From Priapulus caudatus (taxonomy: Eukaryota > Priapulida > Priapulimorpha > Priapulimorphida > Priapulidae), in assembly GCF_000485595.1 (NCBI RefSeq), contig NW_014578934.1, forward strand, positions 1-25,175: 25,175 nucleotides of DNA. Direction: 5' to 3'. This document shows, in pieces, positions 7,550 through 15,540 of this stretch (its first letter is position 1; every line of letters starts with the position of its first letter). The notes beneath the pieces are model-generated. The model was not told the origin of the DNA. It worked only from the letters and a program-made list of their open reading frames with translations, and searched no databases. The translations under genes and the position numbers were made by a program.

Positions 7550-7904
7550 GAAGAAATTCGTGGCACGCTAGGCGCCGAATATTTAAATGGCGAAAAGAAT
7601 CATAAGACTTGCTCGCTTATATGAGAATCGGAATGTTCACGAGCGAATGTGCGCGTATATCGGCGCATGTCTCTCGTGGTCGACGATTTAAAGAAATAGA
7701 CTGTCAATCTGTCTGGTGACTTCGTTAGTAAATTACTAGGAGTTATTTAACTAATAATGATGTGATGAGACAGGAGACCAGTCTAGGTCGCGATAAACCA
7801 GTTTTGTACTTTACTTACCTGGATATTTGCACCCCGTTTTAAGATAACATGCCGTACCGTACCCACCGTAGACTTTATAGAATCAGATGTCTCTCCTGAC
7901 TCTT
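7550..7904. other. Anonymous unique sequence
   Basis: The phrase CGCCATTTAATGCTTAAG (about 7524-7541) is partly echoed in inverted form as ATATTTAAATGGCGAAAAG (about 7578-7596), forming a loose inverted pair outside the palindromic array. No gene is recognisable. Confidence 0.4.
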
Positions 7905-8040
7905 TCCATTCATCCCCTCTCTCTCTCTCTATCTTGCTCATTCCCTCTCTCTCTCTCTATCTTGCTCATTCCCTCTCTCTCTCTCTATCTTGCTCATTCC
8001 CTCTCTCTCTATCTATCTTGCTCATCCCCTCTCTCATTGA
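7905..8040. repeat. 28-bp CT-rich minisatellite, about 4 copies
   Basis: The anchor ATCTTGCTCATTCC starts at 7931, 7959 and 7987, and a shortened version starts at 8015, giving a strict 28-bp period. Each unit is filled by (CT)n. The Ser/Leu open frame through it is an artefact. Confidence 0.95.
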
Positions 8041-9050
8041 CTGCGTCCATCTACACCGCTTCATCTATGTAACCCTCAGAGAATGATGATTCGGCGTGTG
8101 TATATTGTCAAGCCATGCGCATACATGCGCGCTTGACCTATGTGATAGTATCGTACCGCGAGTTAACACGTCGATGTATATCATATATATAAAGATTTTA
8201 TATAGAGATATACAATATTCATGAGTGTATTTGATCAACCCATGATGTGGTGCAAGGCACCATTTAAACCCAACTTTATAATGCTAGCAAGACTAGTATA
8301 AAACCAGGAGTTTCAGCTCCAGGACACAAACTAAACTACCCCGTACTACCAAGTGATTACCTCGTCTGGCCCATCTCGGTATGTCGGTAATACTTAGAGC
8401 ATCTAGTCTATAGCATCTATAGTATCTACGATTAAATTTTAAACCGATTGAGCTACTTGTATCTGGTTTTTCTGTCTACATAAAATTGTCTGCGTGTTAC
8501 AATACGTACTATTTAGCCGTTACCTGTGGCGTCTTGCATACTACAATAATCGCGCCTCCCATATTGAGGAAACCATTGCTTCAGAAGGGTGCTTTATCTG
8601 ATGAGGAAAAGGGAATCCATTCCTCGCGCATCCAGTGAAAAATGGTGCCATTTTGCGGTTCCCAGATAATTAAAACGGTCTAATCCCGCATCCCGAAAAT
8701 AACCGAAAATATCCGAAAATATCCGTAAATCACAGATGCTAGTTGTACACAACAGCATATGCCGTAACTTGAACAGAAATGTCGCAAAATCATAACTAAT
8801 GATAACTACGATGTGGCATTGCACGTCTGCAACGCTAATAAACTAGACAAGGCTATAAACATTATATTTAAGATTATATTAGAATTCGTGGTCTATCCCA
8901 CGTCAATGCACATCCGAAACCAACTTATACGGCGTGGGCATGCATGCTAGCACGGGATAAAGCCGCGGTGCCGAGGGTGTGGCTCCCAGGGAGCTTGTTA
9001 CGCAAATTATAGGTTCTAACATGAATGTGTGTACGTGCGTGCGGGCGTGC
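8041..9050. other. Anonymous sequence, no gene seen
   Basis: It contains a short TA/AT tract near 8180 and a decamer-scale tandem (CCGAAAATAT/CCGTAAAT, about 8694-8728). A small direct/inverted phrase GTGGTGCAAGGCACCA lies near 8247-8262. The minus-strand open frames at 8594-8824 and 8925-9200 have no recognisable family features and I do not call them genes. Confidence 0.5.
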
Positions 9051-9511
9051 GTCTCTGTGTGTGTGTGAATGTATTTTATATCTATCTATAATGTATATAA
9101 ATCTATGCGTGTCTTTACTCACAAACTGCGCATGCCCACAACAATGTGTTTCGCATGGATTTAACTGCATAATGAAAGTGTCAATGACACTATAGCTCAC
9201 CTTGGATGTGATAGAAGAAGGAGATAATATTTAAAATTTGGTAAGTGTTTCATTTATGACGAACCAAAATGTGATCAAATGTCCTTATTCACTGTTTTAG
9301 ACTATTAGAAATTTCACTGTTTTGTTTCAGGGTTAGTTTTGTTGCAAAAATAAATGTTTCAGATCTGAAAGTCTGAAATCTTGGTGAGATGGCGCTACGC
9401 CTAGATGATCGCCATTTTGGTTTTCGATTATCGTGCAAATAACATCAATAAAATATTCCAGTAAAATTACTGTAACGAAGAATCTAAAACACAATATTAC
9501 ACGTAGATATG
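9051..9511. other. Anonymous sequence
   Basis: A short GT run lies at 9057-9067. Two ATGGC/GCCAT-type phrases (AGATGGCGCTACGCC at 9389 and GCCATTTT at 9411) are present. No gene or repeat family is recognisable. Confidence 0.4.
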
Positions 9512-9575
9512 ATTAGGTAGGTAGGTAGGTAGGTAGGTAGGTAGGTAGGTAGGTAGGTAGGTACGTAGGTAGGTA
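9512..9575. repeat. (TAGG)n tetranucleotide microsatellite
   Basis: About fifteen TAGG units, with one TACG variant near 9563. It is highly regular and so probably young and length-polymorphic. Confidence 0.97.
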
Positions 9576-10048
9576 AATTTAACAAAATCGAATGAATCTA
9601 GATGGCCATTTTCATTTTGCTAAAAAGTGGGCGTGGCTCGAAAGTAGGTCGACTGGCGTGCTCTAAAATAGGACGTTCAAATCTCTCCATAGACACTAGC
9701 TTCCTCCCCTGAACTCAAACTCCGCTCTACAGCTCACGTTCCCAAACTCGATCATCACAGACGCTGGTTGCGTTTCAGTGCTAAATAAAAGCACCAGCCG
9801 ATGGCTCCTGTAAACGGTAGCGCACCGAGTTTTTCGCTACTGTTGCTACCATCTCAAACTACACGGCTACAACAATATTGTGGTCTGATGTTTGACCGAA
9901 ATAAACGCGAATCTTTGCCACCATATAGTGTCTACACGCGAAGTTGCTACTTACGTCTTAGGTAGATCGATCACGTGCTTCTATAGATCATGGACTCTCG
10001 GCTATAAAACACTTATCGACGTCAGAGAGGAGGCGAAAGGGCAAGATT
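9576..10048. other. Anonymous sequence, no gene seen
   Basis: It includes AGATGGCCATTTTCATTTTG near 9600, similar in flavour to the ATGGC..GCCATTTTGG stretch near 9390-9418. Otherwise it looks unique. No supported coding content. Confidence 0.4.

Positions 10049-10102
<54 letters not shown>
10049..10102. repeat. (GA)n microsatellite
   Basis: A nearly pure GA run of about 50 bp. It supplies the Arg-Glu N-terminus of the plus-strand open frame at 10047-10607, which I therefore do not believe. Confidence 0.95.
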
Positions 10103-10105
<3 letters not shown>

Positions 10106-10684
10106 ATCTGCGGACACATCGCAGCATTTTTTCCATCTTCGCGCTAGCTCACTCAGCTGGAGACAAAACCGGAATGTTATTTTTATCTTGCACTTCACTC
10201 ACTGTGCATTGTTGCTAAATTGTCTACCGGGATGCTCATGGACACACATTTCTAAAGCAGTTTGTGAGTTTCCTGTGAGATTATACGAATCAAATGACGA
10301 ATGGCCGCCAGTCTGGCACCGAGCAGTGCGGTATTGCTCTTTCTCTCTGTCTGTACATGCGATGGTCATCGCGATGCTCCGAGGATTCCAAGCACCGCAG
10401 TGGGGTCTCCACTCTCGGGGTAACCATGCTCCCCGGAGCCGGTGGCGTACCCCAGACGTTAGGCTGCCGCTCGATGGTTCTGGTGCTGAAGGCTCGCGCC
10501 CTAGACACAGGCGTTCTTGGCAGAGGCATCTTAGAGTTACCAGAGCTCCACAGCAACCAATATCCGCGTTTTGTGCGTTGAGACGTGAGGTTTGGATAAT
10601 ATGTTGACGGGCAGGCCGACAAGTGTAAATTCAGTGACGACACGCCACACACACACGCTGCTCTGTTATCGATTAGTTGATCCT
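10103..10684. other. Probable internal 5' region of an LTR retroelement, no gag recognised
   Basis: This lies on the interior side of the primer binding site at 10685-10697, so the minus strand here should be the untranslated leader and gag start of the element. A minus-strand frame at 10290-10652 stays open for 120 codons beginning about 33 bases after the site. It shows no CCHC knuckle or other gag signature, and a plus-strand frame of similar length overlaps it. Where the element ends and flanking DNA begins cannot be seen. Confidence 0.35.
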
Positions 10685-10697
10685 GGTCACGGCACCA
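10685..10697 (-). other. Primer binding site of an LTR retroelement
   Basis: On the minus strand TGGTGCCGTGACC follows the LTR end (…CGTTACA) after one base. It starts with TGG, the complement of a tRNA 3' CCA, as a (-) strand primer site should. This position sets the element's orientation as minus and shows that the LTR is a 5' LTR, not a solo LTR. Confidence 0.8.
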
Positions 10698-10698
10698 G

Positions 10699-11343
10699 TG
10701 TAACGCTTGCCCCTGTGGCGTTGTGGTTGATCAGGCCGTGATCGTCCCACAAGGGCGACTCGTCGGGTCGTGCACCTCGACTGCCAGGCACATTCCGTTA
10801 TGACCAACCAACGACAAACAGAGCAACAACACGGATATAAGCGATACTTGGCTATGTACAATAGCCTCTTTACTTGACGCCCTCAGCAATCAAAATACAA
10901 CAGTCATCGTACATAATAGTTCAATGGTCATACGCTATACGAAGCTCGTGGTGCCGGTGGTCCTGAGCGTCTTGACTCTTCCTCCCTCTCTGGCTGACTA
11001 TTGCTGAGTCTGGCGCGAGTGCAGCGGCAGGTGACTCTGACAGCGACTCAGTCGCTGAGTCGAGTGCTTGACAACTGTCATATGTCACCTTATATACCCG
11101 TTAGCCGTGGTATATCACGTGGCATAGAGGACACACAAAACGTGCACGTGCTCACGACGACGGAAGCTCAAGGATGACTTGGTGAATCAAGGAGGATTCG
11201 ATGAAGCTGAAGCTGCATCTCCACGTCAGCAATGATGCCTACTGACGTGCCGAGGTTGCGTCAAGCTTTACGCGCACACAGTAGTATATCGTATATGTAT
11301 AATTACATCCCTCAAAATATATCAAGAAGCCAAAATCGTTACA
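10699..11343 (-). mobile_element. 5' long terminal repeat of an LTR retrotransposon
   Basis: The 645-bp segment begins TGTAACG and ends CGTTACA (read on either strand), giving the canonical TG..CA ends within a 7-bp terminal inverted repeat. On the minus strand a primer binding site follows immediately. A TATA box (GGGTATATAAGG) lies about 245-255 bases into the LTR (plus coordinates about 11087-11098) as a likely U3 promoter. A near-perfect palindrome CAGCGACTCAGTCGCTG lies just downstream of it (11041-11057). The second LTR and the pol region are not in this window or are lost. The integrase fragment at 15.5 kb is on the opposite strand and not part of this copy. The superfamily (BEL or Gypsy) is not decidable here. 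Confidence 0.8.
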
Positions 11344-12065
11344 GTAGACACTGGTGACAGAAATAACCGTGTCAGGGCCGTCATCTAAGTCATTTTGAAT
11401 GGGGAAGGTGGTAAATGCATATGCAATTAGTATTCCGGTTTTTGCCTAGCCCCGGATTGCTGACGATTTTGATCTTGCCCGCCGGGTGTAACTACGTGGT
11501 TGTCTGAGGTCGATATTTGAAATCGGTAATTGATCAAAAAAGGGTGCCGCGAGCACGTATTATCGGATATGTGAATCTATTACACCAAAAGCGCAGCATT
11601 CGTTTGCTCTGCTCGTCCTATAGGGGGCATACAACAGTAACCTTCCGCAAATTGTTCACCAATGTTGCACTATTTCGTCTCTGGAAAAGACCTTCTTTTG
11701 ATTTTTTGGGGGATAAAAATCGCCAGTAGAATGCACTAATTTGCATTATGCACGCAAGATAGATGACTCAGGGATGTGTTGGAAGCGGAATTAAGACCCA
11801 GCAATGTCAAGATCACGCTGCGCAGACGTGGCAACGGTGCGAAATCCCCGATTACATTTGGTGTCACATTTTTTAGACATATATATGCGCTTCAGAGACA
11901 GAATACTTGACATGACACTTGTCCCAACCTAGAAGTGAACGCTACTTAAACGATAACGTGGGCATCTCGCTCGGGGTTCCCTATCGCGCTCTTCTCCCTA
12001 AATAGCTCCCGCCATATTGCTGTCTCTCTCGCTTTCCTTCTTCCTCTCCTTTCTTTTTCCCTTAC
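11344..12065. other. Anonymous sequence between LTR and repeat R
   Basis: The plus frame at 11517-11729 (70 codons) has no recognisable domain. A pyrimidine-rich stretch at 12020-12062 immediately precedes R copy A, and R copy B is also preceded by a TC-rich stretch. No gene is supported. Confidence 0.5.
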
Positions 12066-12714
12066 TACGTGAGCTTTTCCGACAAGGAGGTAAGTATATC
12101 TTTGGCATGCTATGTATGCGGGCTCTGCACAATCTTACCGCGGCTATGTGAGATAGATTCCATCGCGTATTTATCCTCCGCACAAAGTGTAGCGGAGGGT
12201 ATTGTTTTTGGCTCGTTTGTATGTGACAGTGTGCATAAAATTCATCGCGTATTTGTTGGTAAGCGCACATTCCACATCTGTCGTTGACACACCTGTGCTG
12301 ACATTGACGTTAGTTTATTAATTCGACAGCTATCGTTTCTGAGATGCTAAATACTTTCAGACGGTTATGTTTCGAATGGAACGATATTTGTCTACGCGAC
12401 CAAGTGCAGTAATAGCACCTTGTATCCGCGTGGTACCGAATGCAACGTGTGCACGAGAATATAAGATGGGAAAATCTGCATCATATTTATTCTTTTATTC
12501 TTCGTTTAATTCACAAACATACATTTATTATTCGCGCGATGACGAATCCCTAAATGTAACGCCACGAGCACAATATATAAAGTGCACTAACGCTCGCAAA
12601 ATTCAACATACAACACAAAACACAAATCGGAATCTTGCTCTTTTACTCGCTGGCTGGAGTATCATGCCACAGGCAGAGCGAAGGACTACAGTTCTAGAGC
12701 TGCATACCAGCCTG

Positions 12715-12780
12715 CTCACACTGCATCTATATATATGAACACTGCGTGCGAGTGTTGAATGCATATAGATGTAGCGTGAG
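12715..12780. repeat. Imperfect hairpin within R (copy A)
   Basis: CTCACACTGCATCTATAT and ATATAGATGTAGCGTGAG form the outer stem. The arms continue as ATATGAACAC and GTGTTGAATGCAT to a loop of about 9 bases. Copy B has the same hairpin at 22010-22077 with a few base changes. In minus-strand transcripts it would lie about 470 bases beyond the stop codon. Confidence 0.75.
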
Positions 12781-13000
12781 CGGGTGGACATGATACTGTA
12801 TCCAATGATTTTAGCGAGCCTTTTTTACGTCAGGCAATCCTAATGGGTAGAAATAAGTAAATAAATATTAAGGGATTCAACCCATTGCTAGCAGTCCCCG
12901 AATGGCATACACTCCGAATGTTCTTATATCATAAATGCTCTTAATTGAAACGCGTTAGGGGCTTGAAACAACAACAAAGTTTCGCGTTGCAACGTGGACA

Positions 13001-13006
13001 TTTATT
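13001..13006 (-). promoter_or_regulatory. Polyadenylation signal AATAAA
   Basis: TTTATT on plus reads AATAAA on minus, about 245 bases beyond the minus-strand stop codon at 13250-13252. The same hexamer in the same context occurs in copy B at 22298-22303. It is plausible as the 3' end signal of the XXYLT1-like gene, but a single hexamer in AT-rich DNA is weak evidence. Confidence 0.4.
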
Positions 13007-13249
13007 AAACTCATTTATAGCTACGGAGCGCCATTTACAATATTATCTTTTAAATGCGTACTATATATTTTGTCCTTGTTTTTCCAAATGGAGTGCAACT
13101 AAAATTGCTCACAACTTTCCTAAGTTTCTCCTTAATTAATAATCATATACAAAGCATAATATCAATCTGCCAAATACAATGCACGTCGTTGCGATTAAAC
13201 TAGAATTGCGGCAAGAGCCGCACGACACAACATGCACATATGCGCTCGG

Positions 13250-13540
13250 TTACAACTCAGCTTCGGGTGGAAATAGCGTGTGACAGTTGCCGTGGTACAA
13301 GTTCACCGCTCCGTCACATCGGTTGAACAGTCCGAATAAAGCCGAGGGCATGGTGATGGAGCGCGCATACTTGCGGCACAGCTGCCGATTCCACGTGCAC
13401 GGCAGCGTGTGAAACAGTTCGGGATACTCCATGCCCAATATCGTCACCACTTCTTGGTCGCCGAGATGCGATTTTGTGAAATAGTACTTTCGCATTAAAT
13501 ATCTCAGATTTCTCTCGGCTACCGCCGCCTGGATATATCT
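13250..13540 (-). CDS. XXYLT1: XXYLT1-like C-terminal coding block
   Basis: An uninterrupted frame reads YIQAAVAERNLRYLMRKYYF, then SHLGDQEVVTILGMEYPELF, PCTWNRQLC, a variable stretch, CDGAVNLYHGNC, and ends FPPEAEL-stop. GDQ, the PC-x-WN-x-QLC strand and the HGN motif are GT8 hallmarks, the last contributing to nucleotide-sugar and metal binding. An in-frame TAG lies just upstream (13541-13543). The block must therefore join the preceding one through a small indel near the AGAGATATAT stretch or through a short unrecognised splice. The last four codons and stop belong to repeat R. Confidence 0.7.
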   Translation of the reverse strand, partial: RYIQAAVAERNLRYLMRKYYFTKSHLGDQEVVTILGMEYPELFHTLPCTWNRQLCRKYARSITMPSALFGLFNRCDGAVNLYHGNCHTLFPPEAEL

Positions 13541-13787
13541 CTAGATTTCGACATGTGGGTCGAGAGTTTGATGAGGTAGAGGGCCGCCATTTGTAACCCG
13601 GTTTTGCCCAGGCTGCGGCATGCCCGCCTGTCGTCACCAACACGCCTCGTGCTATCGCAACCTTGATACATATACAGCGAGTTGTTGCTCTTGAGCCAAG
13701 CGCGAATATTGTCTCCTCTTTGAATGCATCAAAACTCCCGCCAAAGTTTTCGGAATGCGGTCATTAATCTCAGGTCGGCATCCACCT

Positions 13788-13966
13788 TTGATGTCATGCG
13801 ACTCGACTTCGACAAGGTCAATGACCTTGTGAAGGGCGAACGGAATGAAGTAAAATATGTCGTTGAAGAGATTGTATTTCTTTCGGTAACTTTTAAACAA
13901 CTGCTGAATAGGCCATACGTCGTGTCCTACTTTCGCGACGACCGATTCGACTTCGTATGTCTGCAC
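13788..13966 (-). CDS. XXYLT1: XXYLT1-like exon 3, 5' part (intact frame)
   Basis: The acceptor CGTTACCAG|GTGCAG sets the start at 13966 in phase 0, matching the phase-0 end of exon 2. The frame begins VQTYEVESVVAKVGHDVW and continues with a NLFNDIFYFIPFALHKVID block, the pattern preceding the DxD motif in this family. The motif position reads S-H-D-I-K instead of D-x-D-(L/I)-K. Immediately after, the frame must shift by one base (A-run 13787-13789) to continue as VDADLRLM. Confidence 0.65.
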
Positions 13967-14024
13967 CTGGTAACGGACCGTGAAAATATTCAGTGTATTA
14001 TCATTTTCTAATTTCAAATTTATA

Positions 14025-14292
14025 AAGTTCGAACTTTTAATTGCCAATATCCAATTTCAAATTTCTAATGTTTAATTTTTAATTTCGAATTTCGAATATC
14101 TAATGTATAATTTCTAATGTATAATTTTTCATTTTTTATTTCTTATTTCTTATTTCTTTTTGCTAATTTCTAATTTTTAATTTCTAATCTTTAATTTCTA
14201 ATTTCAAACTTCCAATTTCTAATTTCTAATTTCTAACTTTTAACTTCTAATTTCTTACTTTTACTTTCTCATTTCGAATTTTTTACTTTCTA
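14025..14292. repeat. AT-rich minisatellite, units around TTTCTAAT
   Basis: The phrase ATTTCTAATTTCTAATTTCT and variants (CAAATTTC, TAATGTATAATTTC) fill about 270 bp with an 8-11 bp unit. It lies wholly inside the second intron of the XXYLT1-like gene and accounts for more than half of it. Confidence 0.9.
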
Positions 14293-14460
14293 AATTCCAT
14301 TGTTCTACCTCCCCACATTGGTTGCGAATGTTGCGAACGCTAACACGTTTTGACATGTGAGCCGGTATCTGCAGACGTCGCACAGGTTAGGAATGCATGA
14401 TGCAATTAGGAACACATAGACAATCTCATCTAGCGCAGGTATCTTCCGTGTTTTTAATAC

Positions 14461-14593
14461 CTGTATAACTAGATCCTCGCTGTGCGGAATTGTATCGAAC
14501 ACGTTTTCCAGGATGTCGGCTGCGATCCGGGTGCTGTTCGCGTCGCCCAGGAAATGGTACTTGATCCGACCAGTTGCATGCTTCACCATGGAC
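14461..14593 (-). CDS. XXYLT1: XXYLT1-like exon 2
   Basis: A 133-bp exon with acceptor TTTTCTTGCGCAG|GTCC and donor ATACAG|GTATTA. Its first base completes an Arg codon begun by exon 1, then SMVKHATGRIKYHFLGDANS and a segment through ADILENVF to DLVIQ. The phases on both sides fit the neighbouring exons, which is strong evidence that this is a true exon of the same gene. The 167-codon open frame running through it and into both introns is partly intron. Confidence 0.75.
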
Positions 14594-15011
14594 CTGCGCA
14601 AGAAAATGCGGCGAGTTTGACCCGTGAGTGATGGCGTGGTTAGGGAAAATGCGAGACTGTTGTATATAGGCGTCCACGAGGGTTCTCGTATCACTTGTGT
14701 TTGGCTCGATTTAGAAGCCAGGTGCATTTTTACGGTCGCAAACGCTGCTACCGACAATGGGAGGCATTTCTTGGTAACAGCAAACACGAGTTTGAAAGCT
14801 CTCACCACGACTGGACACTAATATTTTGTTAATACCATGAAATAAAATCGAATTAGTTCTCGTACTGCAACTGGAAAGTCGAGATACCAACGCGAAACAT
14901 ATCGATACACCTTCGCATGAGATCGGTAAAACGACATTTAAAATTAAAAAGCATGCTTTTATAACGCACGCGATGCGATAACACGACAAATTATTGTAAC
15001 AGGGAACAAAC

Positions 15012-15226
15012 CTAATGTTGGCTCGAAGTTGCTGTTGAAGCAGGTCATTCTTCTCAGCTTTAGCAAAGAACATGAGGATGTGAACTGTTTCCGGCTGTCC
15101 GACAGGTTTTCTGCTCTGCTTCTGCTCTTGCAGAATACTGCAGTAGAGTATGATGGCGAGGGCACTTACCCATAGCAAGATACGTACTCTTCTGCGACAT
15201 ACTGTAATAAAAAATGATTCTCTCCG
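15012..15226 (-). CDS. XXYLT1: XXYLT1-like exon 1: membrane anchor and first strand
   Basis: The minus frame is open from just after a TAA (15227-15229) to the donor ACATTAG|GTTTGT. It gives RRESFFITVCRRRVR, a hydrophobic span LLWVSALAIILYCSIL (signal anchor), a polar linker and PETVHILMFFAKAEKND. This suits a type II ER/Golgi glycosyltransferase. No ATG occurs in this frame. Either the start is in an upstream exon (there is an acceptor-like TTTTTTATTACAG ending at 15202), or it is lost through a frameshift from the ATG in the overlapping frame near 15200. A TTG at 15178 is not a credible animal start. Confidence 0.6.
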
Positions 15227-15418
15227 TTACCGCACCATTAATATTACCGTAAAACAATCACCGTAAACCAGTTACTCTCAATCTCTTACTCTTATTCCGT
15301 ACAGACTTCAAATTTGATCCTACATCAAACTAGTCCGGGCCAGGCGAGCGCCAAACATTTGCAGTGTGTACACGCTATCCCGGACAAAATAGGTTGATAG
15401 TCCGGACAGTTAGCCTCA

Positions 15419-15540
15419 TGAATACTATTACTATTACTATTACTATTACTATTACTATTACTATTACTATTACTATTACTATTACTATTACTATTACTAT
15501 TACTATTACTATTACTATTACTATTACGATTACGATTACT
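15419..15540. repeat. (ACTATT)n hexanucleotide microsatellite
   Basis: About twenty near-perfect ACTATT units run directly into the integrase-like reading frame at 15541. Open frames giving Thr-Ile (plus) or Asn-Ser (minus) repeats are artefacts. Confidence 0.97.

Larger units (their letters stand above)
12066..13264. repeat. Repeat R, copy A (1.2 kb), no insertions
   Basis: It begins TACGTGAGCTTTTCCGACAA and ends GGTTACAACTCAGCTTC. It matches 21269-23222 in the same orientation at roughly 95% identity over the part I aligned by eye (12,360-12,585). It contains a CCTCCGC/GCGGAGG stem (12175-12198), a ~28-bp imperfect hairpin (12715-12780) and, on the minus strand, an AATAAA signal at 13001-13006. 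Its high-coordinate end enters the last four codons (Glu-Ala-Glu-Leu) and stop of the XXYLT1-like frame. In minus-strand sense it therefore supplies that gene's 3' end and untranslated region. No TIR or target-site duplication is seen at the outer edges. It may be the duplicated 3' flank of a gene rather than a transposon. Confidence 0.9.
13250..15226 (-). pseudogene. XXYLT1: XXYLT1-like xyloside xylosyltransferase gene, intron-bearing and frame-broken
   Basis: The family enzyme (GT8, ER type II membrane protein) adds the second xylose to O-glucose glycans on EGF repeats of Notch-type receptors. Visible parts in order: an Arg-rich stub plus one hydrophobic anchor; a PETVHILMFFAKAEKNDLLQ strand; an exon ending after a YHFLGDANS-type segment; a D-x-F-Y-F-I..LHKVID block; and a C-terminal block with SHLGDQEVVTILGMEYPELF, PCTWNRQLC and YHGNC. 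The last block closely fits XXYLT1. Introns with GT/AG ends and matching phases lie at 14594-15011 and 13967-14460. Lesions: an extra base in A-run 13787-13789, an extra base in the run 13731-13734, a shift between about 13640 and 13690, and another near 13540. The metal-binding DxD reads Ser-His-Asp, and no in-frame ATG is seen at the start. Intron retention means it is not a retrocopy. Some lesions lie in homopolymers and could be assembly errors. Confidence 0.75.

Noticed and set aside
7905-8040. CRISPR-like regular array
   Set aside because: The repeats are contiguous minisatellite units with no unique spacers, in an animal genome.
10047-10607. 186-codon plus open frame
   Set aside because: Its N-terminus is the GA microsatellite, the rest has no recognisable domain, and a similar-length frame lies on the other strand.
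12367-12738. 123-codon plus open frame in R copy A, with a shorter counterpart in copy B
   Set aside because: Differences between copies do not look biased to synonymous sites, the frame is shortened in copy B and no family is recognised; likely chance within the repeat.
15176-15178. TTG as start codon of the XXYLT1-like gene
   Set aside because: Non-ATG starts are rare in animal nuclear genes, and the frame stays open further upstream to 15226.
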